Shown piece after piece: positions 35,637 to 48,590 of a stretch of DNA of 64,000 nucleotides. Made by a program: the position numbers and the translations under genes. Numbering within the stretch: the stretch's first letter is position 1; each line of letters starts with the position of its first letter. The notes under the pieces are model-generated. The model was not told the origin of the DNA. It did not search any database and saw only the letters and a list, made by a program, of their open reading frames with translations. Origin of the DNA: Strigamia acuminata (Eukaryota; Arthropoda; Chilopoda; Geophilomorpha; Linotaeniidae); the NCBI GenBank assembly GCA_949358305.1, contig OX442315.1:31274427-31338426 (forward strand). Direction: 5' to 3'.

Positions 35637-38600
35637 ATTCGGAGTCACTGCACGTATCCGTGTGAATGTCCCGTACCACCGTCGTGCCGAGACGGCGTGC
35701 ATCTCATCACTGATGGATGTGGATGCTGTCGCGTTTGTGCACGTCAACAAGGTGACCTTTGCGATGGCACTCACCTGTGTGATGAAGAAAAAGGACTTGT
35801 GTGCGAATATTCTAGCGAGAATGCACCGACTGGAACTTGTAAAGGTGAGGTTCAAATCATTTTGCACTTCATTTTATACTTTGTGCTACACTATTTTTGT
35901 TTTTAAAGAATAAATTTTATTTAAAGGTGTTGGTTTAGACTTTAGGATTATTTTGTCTAATATTTGATAAAGAAAACATGAAATACGAAACTTTGTGTTT
36001 TGTTTGTTTATTTTGAAATGTTATAAAAGGTGTCATCATAGTGGGATTAACATGCGACACAAGCGAGACTGACACAAGTGCAGCTGAGCTGTGAACGTAA
36101 AATGGCAACGACTATTAGTAGGAGCAGCTCATCGAGTAGTTATGATATTTATTGCCCCCTTATTACACAGGCTCAGCTGCTCTGGTGTCAGTTTCGCATT
36201 TTAATCTTGTGTCATAGTTGGTTTTGTTAAGCTCGTGCCTCGTGCGCTGGTGTTTTTTTTATGATGTAAATATGTGATTTTATCGATGAAGACATCTGAA
36301 ACTACAAATTAGATAAGTTAAAATATTCAGTTCTGTAATCTCTTTAAGCTAAAAGGTGTGGTGCTTGAACATACTTAGTTTTTTTTTTTTTTTTGACGGA
36401 ATAGTGAGTCGTGATAATAGTTTTAATTTTATTTTAAATTTTTACAAAAATTTGGAGTTAATGCAGGGTCGAATAATCACACTAAGTATGTAGCACTGTT
36501 ATTAAGTCGGGCATAGATATGAAAGCGAAGCTAAATGAGAAATGAGAGAAATGGAAAGCATATAGAGGAATTCATTGGAAATGCAAAAAAAAAAAAAAAA
36601 AATGAATATTTAATTTTTTTAAATTTAACTTTTCCGTCTTCTCACATAAATTACCGTACGCATGATTGAAGGAAAATTTAAATACAATTTTCAACGGGGA
36701 GAAAAAAGTAAATTGATACAGAAATGACAGCTTCCATTCATTATCAACTCGACAAATACCGGTATTACAAATGCAATTTAAGGTTATTGGAAATGTATAA
36801 TTTCTTTGGTAAAATCATGTTCAATTTGCACTTAAACACGTTTCGATGTTTAAATGTATGCATCCATGCCCACTAAATCGGTTGCCATTTTGGAAGTTAG
36901 ATTGAAACAAGCAGTTTAAAATCTTGTTTAGTCTAAATTAGTTTATGATTGTACCACTTTTACACCATTACAAATGATGATACGAATTGTACTGAAGATG
37001 GTGTTAGATTAATGTCAAACCTAGTCAATTTTGTATTAGAAAGCGGAGTAAGCACAGAGATCATAACAGACAGCCAAATAAATAGAAGAGCTATCATAAA
37101 ACTTGCACCTTATTATTATCTTTTGACTTCTAATAAATTTTTACTTTTTATGTGGAGTCTTTTCTTGTTTTATGTTGGTTATTTTGGGGATGTTGTTATT
37201 TTTTTATGTTTCTATTTCATTTTTTATATTTTTGTAATTTTGGCTTTTGTTGGGGCTTTTAGATGTCATTGCAATTTCAAAAATTGGGTGTCCATTTTGA
37301 CATTACAGTGGTCAATGTTTTTCCTCTTTAACTTTTATGTTATACTTTTTTAAAAAATAAATCAATATTTGAAGTTAAAGTTGTTATTATCCACTGTTTC
37401 AATGAAATAAATCTAAACTTTGTAATTTAATATTCAAGAAATTGTGTTTTAACTGCTGTTTTATTTTATTTTATGTTATTTTCGCTTCTTTTTATTTTTA
37501 TTAATACATTTTGAATGATTGATGTTGATTGCAGTTTGTTATTTGGTGGACTTGGTATTTTATTCACAAGGCGAGATGGGAAAATGGCAATACTTTTTTT
37601 TCTTTACTTTTCGCCTTTGGGAGTTGTTGCCCGGGATCAGTGGCTCATCCTATGTCAATCTATCGAAATGGCACCAAAGATGAAAAAGGAAAAGGAAGAG
37701 GAGATGGAAAGGATGAATGGTCTCGTCGGGACTCTCTCCGGCGTCATTCACAATGAACGACTTCAACTTAGCTTGCCAACATGACATCATAGTCCCAACT
37801 TTCATCTTTCTCAACTCCTAACTCTATTCTGGTGATGGTGATTAAAATGATGGTGGCATTTTACAATTTTATTATTTTAACTTTAAATAAAAAAAAAAAT
37901 TGAAATTTTAAATTGCATTTGCAAAGGAAAATTGAAGGGAAATTTTCTTCGTTTATTTTCCCATCTTGTTACGTCATATTAGTGTCATTCTAATGACAAG
38001 TTTCTGATGGATTTCCCGTAAAAAGAAAATTTAAATTTGAGATGTCATTTAACGATCGCACAATCAACTCAGTGACATTAAAGGGCTTAATGCAAATTTC
38101 ATTTTCCTGTGTTGTCACTTATTTTTTTTTTTTTTTAGATAATTTATTTTTTAACACCTTTTTACATTTTCTAACGTCTAAGCGTTGTTGCTAAGGCTCG
38201 TTTAAACATTATTTTTTTTTCTGACTTTTTTTTTTTTTTTTTTTATAAAATGTTATTAACTGGTGAGTGGTTTTGCCACTTGGGGCGACGGCCATTAATG
38301 GAATGCAAAAGAGATGGGGATATCAATAAGTAAAAGTAGTGAAGAAAAATGCGAGAAGAAGGTTGAAATTGCCATTAAAACGATGGAAATAAAGAAGATG
38401 GGTGAGGGCCAGTGTGCAGAATGTTGAGGTGAATTCTTTAGGATGTTGGTTTGGTTGTTAGTGAAAAATTAAAGCACACAGGGAGGCGTAAGTCACCGCT
38501 TTTCTGGCAAGAAGCGAAGTGTGTGGGGTGGGGAAACTCCGCCACTATCATCTATCACCTTCTTTAAGAGGCTTCCGGTTTTGTGGGTGCCAAATTTTGG

Positions 38601-41600
38601 CTCGGTTTGTGTTTTTTTTTCTTCTTTTTATTCTTCTTTTTTCTTCCCTTCTTTAAGCAAAATCATTAAGTAGAAGAAAAAATGTTTTAAAAAAAATGAA
38701 ATTGCAAAGTCTGCATTTTTTTTTCTTGTTTTTTATGATGTTAGTCGTGTGAAATTTTCATGCTTTTAATGTTTAAAATAAATAATTTAATTTATGGTTG
38801 TTTTTTTTTAAAAAAGAAAATATATCAAACTATTTTATATATTTTATTTTAAGTTTATAAAACAAAATGAAAAATTTCTATCTGTTTTTCTTTTTGTGGT
38901 CATGTTTAGTCGTGACCCCTTGTAGATCGAAGGACAACAAGACAGTTGAAAAAGGGTAATTGAAATCGGACAAGTAACAACAACAACAACAATTTCCTCC
39001 GAAGTGCTTTTGCGGTTGTTTTTCCTGCATAACACCGAAAGCTCACCCTGTGTGTTGGCTTTTATACATGTCAGCTTTCAATTTCATTTTTTGGAACGGT
39101 TTTTTATAATTTTTTTGATAGACAAGGTAATCATTTTCTGTGCAGAGAATTTTTTTTCTTTAAACGTCGGCATTAAAGATTTATGTTGATTTCATTGCCA
39201 CGTGACTGCGAACTGAAGGTTACCTGGCAGTCATCATCTGCCTTTCCATTTATAGCTGTCAATTCACTTTGCTTTTTTCTCTCCAATTCTTTTTATACCA
39301 TTTGTAACTGCCAAATCGATCCTCAACACGTTTTAAATGCTATTTTTGATTTTACGTGACGCTTTAATCGATTCTGGAACAAGGAAATTGAAATAAACTT
39401 AATTCTCACCTACTTTAAATTTAATTTAAATGTTAATTAATAGCTGGAGAGTATTACGACACGGATACAATTTAATTGTACATTTTAAATGGTAATTGTT
39501 ACACGGTATTTGTTTGTTTGTGTTATGCCTGCTTATACAACAATTGATAATCGATCCTATTGAATTGAATATTAGGTTTTTTGACTGTTTTAATCGCGAA
39601 ATGGGATTTTCATATTTCATGGCTACTTATTTATTTATGTTTTTATTTTTTTTTTTCATTTCTAAATGAAATTCAAAAGTTTGGATGCCACTGTGCATTT
39701 TATGAAGGTGTTATGAAAGTTGACGCGTTTTATACCATTATAAAAAATGTAATTTAATGAAAGATATTTAAAAACGACGTAAATACAGTTCGTATGAAAA
39801 ATTTTATTCCGAGGAGATTTCTTTTTTTAATCTCTTAAAAGAAAAAAAAACACAGTTAGAAGTTTAATTTGTTCGTTCCGCAATTAAAATGATGAAATTG
39901 ACGATTTCAACGAATCCGAATCCGTGATTGGTCCATGAAATAAAGGCAATTTTGTTTTAAAATTAATTATCGATTTCCATTTTTAGATGCAGATTGTTTT
40001 ACTTTGAGATTTTAAATTGAAATTGTGCTGTATCTGCGATTTATCAAATTGGAATACATGATTATATCAAAATGGCACTAATAGTTTAACATTAAAAACT
40101 TAAAAACTGAAATGAAATCAATTTTCTTGTAATATTGCAGAAAACGAAATATATAATAACGCTAAAATAATTTTTTTGCCGTTTTTTTTTTTGCAGCAAT
40201 CAAGGGAGCCTCCTGTGTGGTGGGCAATAAGACATACGAGGACGGCGAGTCGTTCACGCCCGACTGCCGCACACAGTGCACGTGTCAGAATGGCACTTAC
40301 GGATGCGTGTCGTTATGCACACGCGAAAACCTTCTTCCATCCACTGGTTGCATCAACCCACGCCTTGTCCCAGTGGCGGGCAAATGCTGCCGGGAATGGA
40401 TGTGCGACACGAATGGTGAGAAGAAAAGAATATATATGAGTTACAAAGAGATATAAAGCTCGCATGAGTAAGATGAGAAGCCCAAACAAAAAAAAAATAT
40501 AAAGATAAAAATAAAAATATAAAAACGCACATAGCGGAGACGAGCAATCAAATTGGTGTTTCGTAAGGAAATCTGGAGCAAATCCTTTTGCAGTCGCTTC
40601 GTCTTTTGCTGAGCTTTACTCCTGGAGTAGAATGCCACTCCCGAGAGAAATCAGCGTTGTGCAATTGAAGCTGCTTGGGTTGGCGAAGAAGAGATTGTAG
40701 GCGAATATTGAAGCAGTTTGGGTTTGTTTTCTTCCAGTTGTGCTGAATAGTAAATGGGACACTCAAAACGAAGAGCAGCTGACCTATCATAACAATTGTT
40801 CTTTGCCAAGTAATGCTAGATTGATGGTTTTTACTCGAGGTCAGCGGGATGATTGAGTGGGGCTTTAACCGAGTGGGCAAAACGAATTATTGCTAAATAA
40901 ATATTACACTACTGGTAGTATCAATTTGATTTAAAATGTTAAAATGGATTATTAAGAGAGATTTTAATCAGTTTTAACGGTTTTTAACTTTTAATTGCTC
41001 TCTATTTTAATTAATTCACCGGTAGATGGTGGTTACATTTATGAGACGAGGGAAAGTGTGGCCTGTATTTGCAATTTAAATTCAAATTAGCTTTTTTACC
41101 ATGTGAAAATTGGGTAGTTTTACCATACGTAACTCTTATTCAATTCAAGTGAAGCCAATCATTCGCTAAGATTTTGGTTATTTTCTCTAGACTAGAAGTG
41201 GTATATTTCATTTATTGCATTTTATTTTATTACATCAATTCAGTTTTATTTTTGATTTATCCGAACTTTATTTTAACCCATTTTAAAACGAAATTCTGTG
41301 TCAATTGACCGGTTATACACAGATAAATCTATAAATCGATTATTCGATTTATTTCACGTTCTTTATAACCATACGTTGATGCGTGTAGCATCTTGTATAA
41401 GAAAACATACATGGTTTATTACGTTTTAATTTTCGATTATTGCCCGCGCCATCTTTGATTTACGTGGCAACATTGGCTTATTGCATTCTGCCCAAGCTCA
41501 ACTGACAGCTTAAGTCAGTTTAAACGTTCTTACTGATCATAAGCCAATCTGTTTTGAGTTATTCGCCATTGTAGCCTTAATTTCTCTAATTGCCGATAGG

Positions 41601-44600
41601 TGGGCAAACTGATTGACTCATCCTCTAAAGGAGTTTTTAAGTGGTTTCGTGTGGGCTGAGGAGGAAAAGAGCGAATGATGTAAAGTTAATATACAAGTCT
41701 TTGGCTGCACCGAGGAACACAATTGCGACAGTAGGAGGGGCTGATCGTTAAAGTTGTTTTATGACGCTTTAAAATGTGGTCATAAGAATAAGGGTAAGCG
41801 TCTTTTTAAAGCATTCCTTGCTCTCGCTCTTTCTCTCCTGCGATAAAATATTATGGAAGTTGGGCGTATGGAAACCGGTCATTGGTTGATGAGAAATTGA
41901 GTAGGAAAGTCCGTCATATGGGAACTGATGTGCCGGAAGGAAGGGAATTGAGAGTGGTCTTTCATATTGCCATTTTCAGCTAAATTATTCCCTCGATAGT
42001 AGTTTCAACATTTGCTCTGGGCTTCTCTCTTTTTTTAATAATAACGCAAGGTTAACCGCAAAATGTGATTACATGTGATGTTTTCCGATGAATTTTTTTC
42101 CCAGTACTATCAGGACCAAAATGTCGCCAGGTGATGGGAGAATGGAGTCCTTGTTCAGTCTCTTGTGGTGTGGGCATTTCGGTGAGACTGTCCAATGATA
42201 ATGCTGAATGCCTTCTCAGGAATGAGACGAGATTGTGTCAAGTCAGGCCGTGTGACCTTCGCAATGTCCGAATGAATCACATGACTCGACATCATATCAG
42301 GGTAAGTGCAGTTTCAAGGTTTTGTTGTTGTATGTTTTTAAGTTTTGTTATTATTTGCGGAGGTAATGGGGCGAAGATTTGTTAGGGGAAATCAGTGGCG
42401 GGTTGGAATTGGAAGGGAAAAAAATTGGTGTAAGTGCACAAAGGGGTGATGGGCAACTGAGGTAATTACGCGCCAATTTTGCTGGTGCGTGCGGCTGGAT
42501 TGCAATTTATTTCCATTCTACAGACCAAAGACTCAAGACTTCCGTCGACTCGAGATGGTTGGCGAAGGCGTGATGTGAGTACAAAGTTGGTCCCAACTTG
42601 ACTTTTAGCCCGGATGGTTGGAGCTGTTTTAAGGTGGTTAATTGAGCCTCTGGGTTTTATCATTTCTTGATTGAGAGTGCTCGATTTTTTTATTTTTTTT
42701 TTCTGGCTAGAAAATAAAAGAAAACTAATGAAAAGTGTAACTGCATTGTTTCTTTAAATTATTAACTTTTTATCAATTTTTTTTATTTATTTATTTTTTA
42801 TTTTTTTAAATTGTTTGCAATTTCTAACATTGAAAGCAACCCCTTGAGCTTTGCTGCTAAACATTTGGAAAAATATATTATCACCCACAGGATACGACAG
42901 TCTATTTTTTAAATTTCCCTTTACTGATATTAGGATCTAGAAAAACCACAAGGATTTAACTGCTTTTACGAGTTCTGAACCCTGTTTATGTTTTATTTAT
43001 TTATTCATTTATACATTTTTATTTTAAAGGTGGTTTAGTCCGTAGGAAATAGTTATTCTTTTTTTTTTTTTTTAGAAATATTTTTTGTTTCTTCGAATAC
43101 AATTGAAAGACTTTACTTTCCGTGTATGACTGTTAGTTCGAGAGAAAATTACAGTTGTCTGTGCTTTAGGATGAGACGGAAACAGCACTGCATGCAAATT
43201 TTTTGCTGGTTTAACCTTTCGCACTGCAATTTACAGCAGGTGTTTTCAAACAGTTGCAGTGGGAGATAAATTAATTCTCAAATACATCCACTAACCACAC
43301 TGTCGTAAAATATAAAAGTTCCACATTTTAGTCCATACAGAAATAAACCGTTGCTTATATTATTCATTTAGCAGTTAACTAACTTCGTAAGAGCGCACTG
43401 TAATATATCTTTCCGTTAAATGTTAGATTTCTTTAAGGTTGCCAATATTTCATTTATTGAGTGCACGTTTCTCAAGCAATAAATTTTTGTAATAATTATT
43501 TATTCTTTTTTAGTTTTCTATGTTTTTAAAGCAGACAAATCGCATTTAGAATGATGAAGGTGAAAATCATGGCTCGTTTTGTTAGGAAGCGTAAAACCGA
43601 TGGATTATTGCATATTTTAGGCAATTATTGTCCTGTCCCGACTATTTAATAGCGAGGTTTGATAGCAGATGTTGGGTGTGGTCTTTGAAATTGAAGGGAG
43701 ACAACGGCGTTTGATTTATTGCCGCGTGCGCCCGTTTTGCAGCATAACGTAGATGCTATCGACCTGGTATAAGGCAAGGAAAAGATGGGTGAAACAGGGT
43801 TGGAACGAGGGACCTGGTTTCATTACATAAGCCACGAGAAACCCACAAGTGAAATTGAAATGCTGAGTCTAGGGAGCATTTGATGCTTAGATGCGAGTGC
43901 GAGTTTAAGGAAAATATTTATAAGAAATTCATATGGCAAAATTGAAATGTTTTCAAGAAAAAAAAGTGGGGCGAGAAGGGAACACTTTTTTTTTCTATTT
44001 CGAATCTAGTGCTGATGTAGGAAAAAAAATTTTGGGTAAAAAAATTAAAATAAAACGCATTTCTCAAAATCTAATTAGATTTATGAATTTCAATTAATTT
44101 TGCTCGAAGAAATAAATAGGATTTCATCATTATTTTCGCTTATTTTTTTTTTTAGTTTTTAAATTTAAAATGGTGTCAGAGTTTTTTTTCTCCTTGATTA
44201 AAAATCGATTATAATTACAGCTGCCTAAATTCTCATTTTACAAATTTTCTGAAATCCAAAAGAAGAAAAAAAAAAGATTTTTTTGAACATTCAATTTCCT
44301 TTATTTTGTGCATAATTTATTAAATTTAATAATTTAGTATTCCATTATTCATTGTATTCATTTTATTCCTTTTCTCTATTAATTCAAATAGAAAGGACAC
44401 ACATGCAAAGCGACAGTTCGTTCTTCTTGGCCCACGCGTATACGTCACGGCAACTGCACCAGTGTTCGTTCTTTACATTTGAAATTCTGCGGCATCTGCG
44501 GTGGCGACATCTGTTGTTCACCCATCACCTCTGACACGCGGATGGAAGAGTTTGACTGCGGTCCCTCGCCCTCCGCTCGTCTTAACTTGGCCCTGATGAG

Positions 44601-44658
44601 CATTAAAAGGTGTCAGTGTTCACGTTGCCCTCACAGTTCATGGCACCGGGATTCTTAG
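35637..44658 (+). CDS. CCN family matricellular protein, 5' end missing
   Basis: A secreted extracellular-matrix signalling protein (CTGF/CYR61/WISP family). I assembled four exons with compatible phases: 35637-35844, 40197-40415, 42105-42301 and 44392-44658. Each carries one module: IGFBP (12 Cys, with [11 protein letters not shown]), VWC (10 Cys, KCCREWMC), TSP1 (6 Cys, [13 protein letters not shown]) and the C-terminal cystine knot (10 Cys, [12 protein letters not shown]). The stop is at 44656-44658, and an AATAAA follows at 44737. One module per exon is the classical CCN structure. The start codon and signal peptide exon must splice in phase 0 to 35637 and were not found. A weak candidate is a 12-codon exon at 34686-34721 (KILAFFCC..., between TTTCAG and GTACGT) with a further upstream start. 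Introns are 4.35, 1.69 and 2.09 kb and hold no other gene I can support. Confidence 0.93.
36054..36215. repeat. imperfect inverted repeat (hairpin)
   Basis: GACTGACACAAGTGCAGCTG with following AGCTGTG on the left (about 36067-36093) pairs with TTACACAGGCTCAGCTGCTC and following TGGTGTCAGTTT on the right (about 36163-36194). Weaker pairing of GACACAAG with CTTGTGTC extends it outward. The loop is about 70 bp. It could be a small inverted-repeat transposon or a structured transcript segment within the CCN intron. Confidence 0.55.
36842..36965 (-). repeat. dispersed repeat family, copy 3
   Basis: In reverse complement it reads ATCATAAACTAATTTAGACT, AAACAAGATTTTAAACTGCT, then CAATCTAACTTCCAAAATGG, matching copies 1 and 2 in order. 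The match with copy 1 reaches outward to GGTGTAAAA on one side and GTGTTTAAGTGCA on the other, so the unit is about 150-200 bp. Confidence 0.5.
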
Positions 44659-44736
44659 CGTTTGAGATTTGATTAAAAGGTGTCACAAGTGTATAAAGTA
44701 AAATCAGGGTGCACATAGAACACTATAGCACTTGGT

Positions 44737-44742
44737 AATAAA
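44737..44742 (+). terminator. likely poly(A) signal of the CCN gene
   Basis: AATAAA lies 79 bases after the CCN stop codon, a plausible distance for the 3' UTR end. Confidence 0.5.
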
Positions 44743-46724
44743 CTAAAAACTATTTTGCAACACGGACGCAAACTCTTTTTGATCCTTCAAACGATGAGTG
44801 GAAAGTGGCGGTTTGCATTCCGTCTGAATCAAATGTTAAACTGGACGTATTTGCTTTGATTTTCTCGTTTTATGGCTGGTGAATTGGGGAATATTCCATA
44901 TCACTTTACAAGAAATGTTTCTTGGGAGTACTACACCCGAGGAAAGATTTCTTCTTCTTCTTTTGCAGCACTGATATAATAACAATCTATTTTTCATTGC
45001 AAATATATTTGAATGAGGTGAGCTGGGATGAAATGAATTCGTTATCTTTTGTCAATAACTACAAGTAGTTATCAGCTTTAAAATAAATAAAATTTAAAAA
45101 AAAAAATTTAAAAAAAATTAAATACGGAGTATCTTTTTTCTTTTAATTATAAATTTTATATTTGTGTTATTTGTACGAGTAAATTAGAGGATTTTAGGGA
45201 AAAAAATATTGTTTTTGAGTTTGATTTGTGTGCTGTTTGTAAAATACATTTAGACATTTGTTATTATTGTTATTATTATTATTGCATTTATTTGGAAACT
45301 TTTTAAAAATATTTTTTAAAACGAAAAACTAAAAAAAAAAATAAGACAATTTTAATCATCGATTGTGATAAGAATGTTGTTAATATTTACACAAAAATAA
45401 TTATTGAGTGCAAAAAAAAATTAATAAATTTTGTTATCAACACTAACAATTTCACACAAGATCAAATAAAATGGCATATATCTATAACACAACGTGTTTT
45501 CCTTGATTTTTGTCCCCTATTTTGTAAACAGCATAAACACCAGCATCGCTCTACTACTCCGCGACTTTTAAAACGAAAAACAAGAGTTAAAAGTTTAAAT
45601 TCCCATGTTCCTCATGAATATTCTTCGCTCGAATGAACCGAATATTTTCTTTTGTACTCGCGCAACGAATTGGCCGTGGCTAATTATGGTTTCTTGGCAA
45701 ACTGTATCGCAAATGTCTCTTGAGAGTGCAATAATTTCAAAGGTAAAATAGAAATAGTAATCTTACACGAATAACTAAAGGTGGTAAAAGGCAAGTCATG
45801 CTTTATTGACTTTGTTATTCTCGTTTCACTTGCACGTGTTAAGATCAACTGAACAACGGAGGAAATTTGTTTCTCCAAGTTAAGTCTACAATTTATTTCC
45901 CTTGGGATGATTTTATTTTTAGCGCTCATAACACAAACATGATAAATTATTTACGTCCTTTAAGGGTTTAATTATTTATCGAACCCGGACGACGAGTAGA
46001 AATTAAAAATATTTTGTTATTACGCCCGCTAATTTTTAAATTTTAATAGATTATTAATTTCGGAAATTAAAATAGGCCTAAGATTGGCTTTTGGGTTGTA
46101 GTCTAATGGCGGGTAATGAAAAAAATCAGGTAGGAATTGGTAAGAGGGAATTGATGATGTTAGTTGAAGGTGGAGTTGGCCAAATTGAATCTCCAGCTTA
46201 TGCTGCATGAGTGTTCAATTTTCACTTTCATTAAAACATTCTAGCTGATTAGGCCTTCGCCCGAACACCACTGGTCTACACTTCACTTTCTTTTCTAATT
46301 AAATCATTCACATTATCTCCTTTCTGCTCACCGCACGTAGCCGGAGGTTTCAAAGTGCAAAATGGTTTCTCCGTAATAGCACCAAAGAGTTATGGCTGTT
46401 TAAAAACACGTTTTATGTACAAATTATCGAAATAAGAACAAATAGGAAAAATTATCTGCTTTTTGATTCATAAAATGTGACAAAAAAACATTGAAAAATA
46501 ATTTATTACTGGTTTAAGAAAAAAAATTACATCACAAAAATATAAGAAGAAAAAATATTATACTCCGTAATTTTTTTTAAAGATATGTATAAAGTTGACT
46601 AGAAAGCTAAAGTTTAGAAATTTGTAATTAACAGTCGTTTTCTTTCAGTTAGGATAATTTCATTCTGAAAAACAGGCACTTTTGGATTTTTCTTCGCGAT
46701 TTCCTTCTGCACTTTGAAATTATT
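44743..46724. other. intergenic stretch between convergent CCN and MARCH genes
   Basis: AT-rich, with A runs and TTATTATTATT trinucleotides near 45260-45285. Minus-strand AATAAA (TTTATT on plus, near 46502) may end the MARCH transcript. No gene is supported. Confidence 0.5.
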
Positions 46725-48590
46725 TTAAACAGTGGTTTCAGGCAAATGATTTGCACGAATTATCGTATGCAAGGTGACGTTAGCGGTGATGTGGGCCGTT
46801 TCAAGACGCTCTGAAGAGTTATTGGCACGTTTCATAGGCGGGTAACTGGGCAAATGAGTCATTTCCAAAGTGTGTGAGGGTGAAGTGAATGAGGAAAGCG
46901 AAGGAGAGGACCATTCACCGCTGCTACTGTTGTTGTTCGAAGCTGTCGCCAGATGTCGCATCATATAAAGCGAAGACGGGGCACGGCGCATTTGCAATAA
47001 CTTCACCGTGTTGTGTGTCTTACGCCATTCTCGGATCACGTTTAAATGATATCTGCAGGAAAGACAAATGGTAAGAAAGAAACAAGAACAAACACATCTA
47101 AATTCCTTTCTGATTGTCATTTTGTTTCATAAACCGATAAATGAAAGTGGATTTTTTTTGTTCTAATTAGAAAAACTAACCACGTGACATCACCAGCCCC
47201 AAAATCGAGTTTTTGAGCGTGCATGCGCAGATGACAACACTCAATAATAAGGTGACGAAACAAAACAACAGCATCAAACGAAATAAAGTGTTGTAATTTA
47301 CCTAACAGTTACATAGCTCCAAATTCCATAAATGACCACCAAAAACAATGCCAAGCAGATGAGAGCACTTGCTTCCCATCGCAATCGATGTGCATTGTAA
47401 TGTCGAGCTCCAATGAAACACAAATACATGCTTACAGCAGCTAATGGCGATAAGAGAGTAAAGCAAAGCAAATCTGCAGCCAAATTGCGCAGATCCGATG
47501 GATTTGTAGGATCTTGTAACCATTGAATATAAGGTCGCGGTTGTTTGCACGTAATGAATACGTATTTGCATATTTCACACGAGTTCGAGTTGGATGAGCT
47601 CAGCCATTTTTCAACGCATGTCTGGTGCACCAATCCCATTGTGCCTAGAGTACAAGAATTTGCGTAAATTTAAATCTTAAAATGTCTGAAGGCACGTGGA
47701 AGTCTAAAACTCAAACCTGCACAACGACATGGAGCAACCAGTTCTTCTCTAGTGTCGCCTTCGTGACATATTCTACAAATTGGACCCAAACTGCTCCGAG
47801 GACTGGTAAGCCCAGAATCACATGCTGGACTGTTTGAAGGAGTTTTATGATCCTAAAATATTAAAAACCAATTAATTAACACTGTTTAATAGTTGTATAA
47901 TTGTGCAAGTTGCATTCACAATCTCTTTAATCCTTTCTTCAGTTGATATTGATCAATATTGACCAAAATGGACGCCTACCAAGTATCAGTTTATATTGAT
48001 TTTATTGACTTAGTTTTGCAACGCCAAATTAAATGTTAATATCATGTTTGTTATTTGTCATCTGTTGATTCTCATTAGATTTTTAATTGACAAATCAAAT
48101 GTTTTAATAAAACAATTTATTACCATTATTGCTCGAAGTAGAAGTAATTGAGAACGAGTTTGCCACAGCGCCGACCTAGCGGGGAAAATGCAATAAATTG
48201 TTTATTACTCTCACCAATTGTGTGCGAGGAGCGGGCCAAGCAGGTGACCCAAAGCGCGCAGGCAATAAACAATCGGTGCGGGATGATGAAGTCCGTGGCC
48301 CTGTGGATGGCAACGGTGGTGGAGCTGGAGACGCACATGCACTGCCAGCAGGCACGGGCACGGGAACAGACGTCCACTAAACAACACAAAGATAACATCG
48401 TCTTAGAATAAATATTCAGAATTTCTGCTGGGGGACGTTGTTTGTCTTTTCCGAGCGAAAAAATTGTCAAGATTAAAAATAAACAAATTTTTTCAATGCA
48501 AACTAGTTGAACGAGGTGGCTCACTGGCTCCACCTACCTGGAATTCCTGAATAGCGCGGACATAGTTAGGATTCAAGACACAGTGATCAG
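46725..48590 (-). CDS. MARCH2/3-type membrane RING-CH ubiquitin ligase
   Basis: An E3 ubiquitin ligase of endosomal and plasma membranes that ubiquitinates membrane proteins and controls their traffic. Secure exons on the minus strand: 47717-47852, 47302-47645 and 46725-47052. The RING-CH zinc finger (C4HC3) reads CRICHEGDTREELVAPCRCA, then GTMGLVHQTCVEKWL, then CEIC. Two membrane segments follow (LCFTLLSPLAAVSMYLCF and LICLALFLVVIYGIW), then RYHLNVIREWRKT as in MARCH2/3. The C-terminus ETTV is a class I PDZ ligand like the ends of vertebrate MARCH2/3. Less certain upstream exons, phase-compatible with good splice sites, are 48215-48376 (Pro/Ala/Ser-rich) and 48538-48590 (NPNYVRAIQEFQ, resembling the MARCH3 QYVMQVSAKD stretch). 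The start-codon exon was not identified. The gene is head to head with SUCO. Confidence 0.9.

Larger units (their letters stand above)
35845..40196. other. CCN intron, 4.35 kb
   Basis: GTGAGG donor and TTTTGCAG acceptor, phase 1. It contains an imperfect hairpin (36054-36215), the third dispersed repeat copy (about 36842-36965), several T runs and CAA trinucleotides near 38978-38992. Open frames inside, such as 36949-37353 and 37515-37784, show no family motif. Confidence 0.8.

Noticed and set aside
36949-37353. 134-codon frame in the CCN intron with a long hydrophobic stretch
   Set aside because: The hydrophobic part comes from T-rich DNA read as Phe/Leu; no family resemblance.
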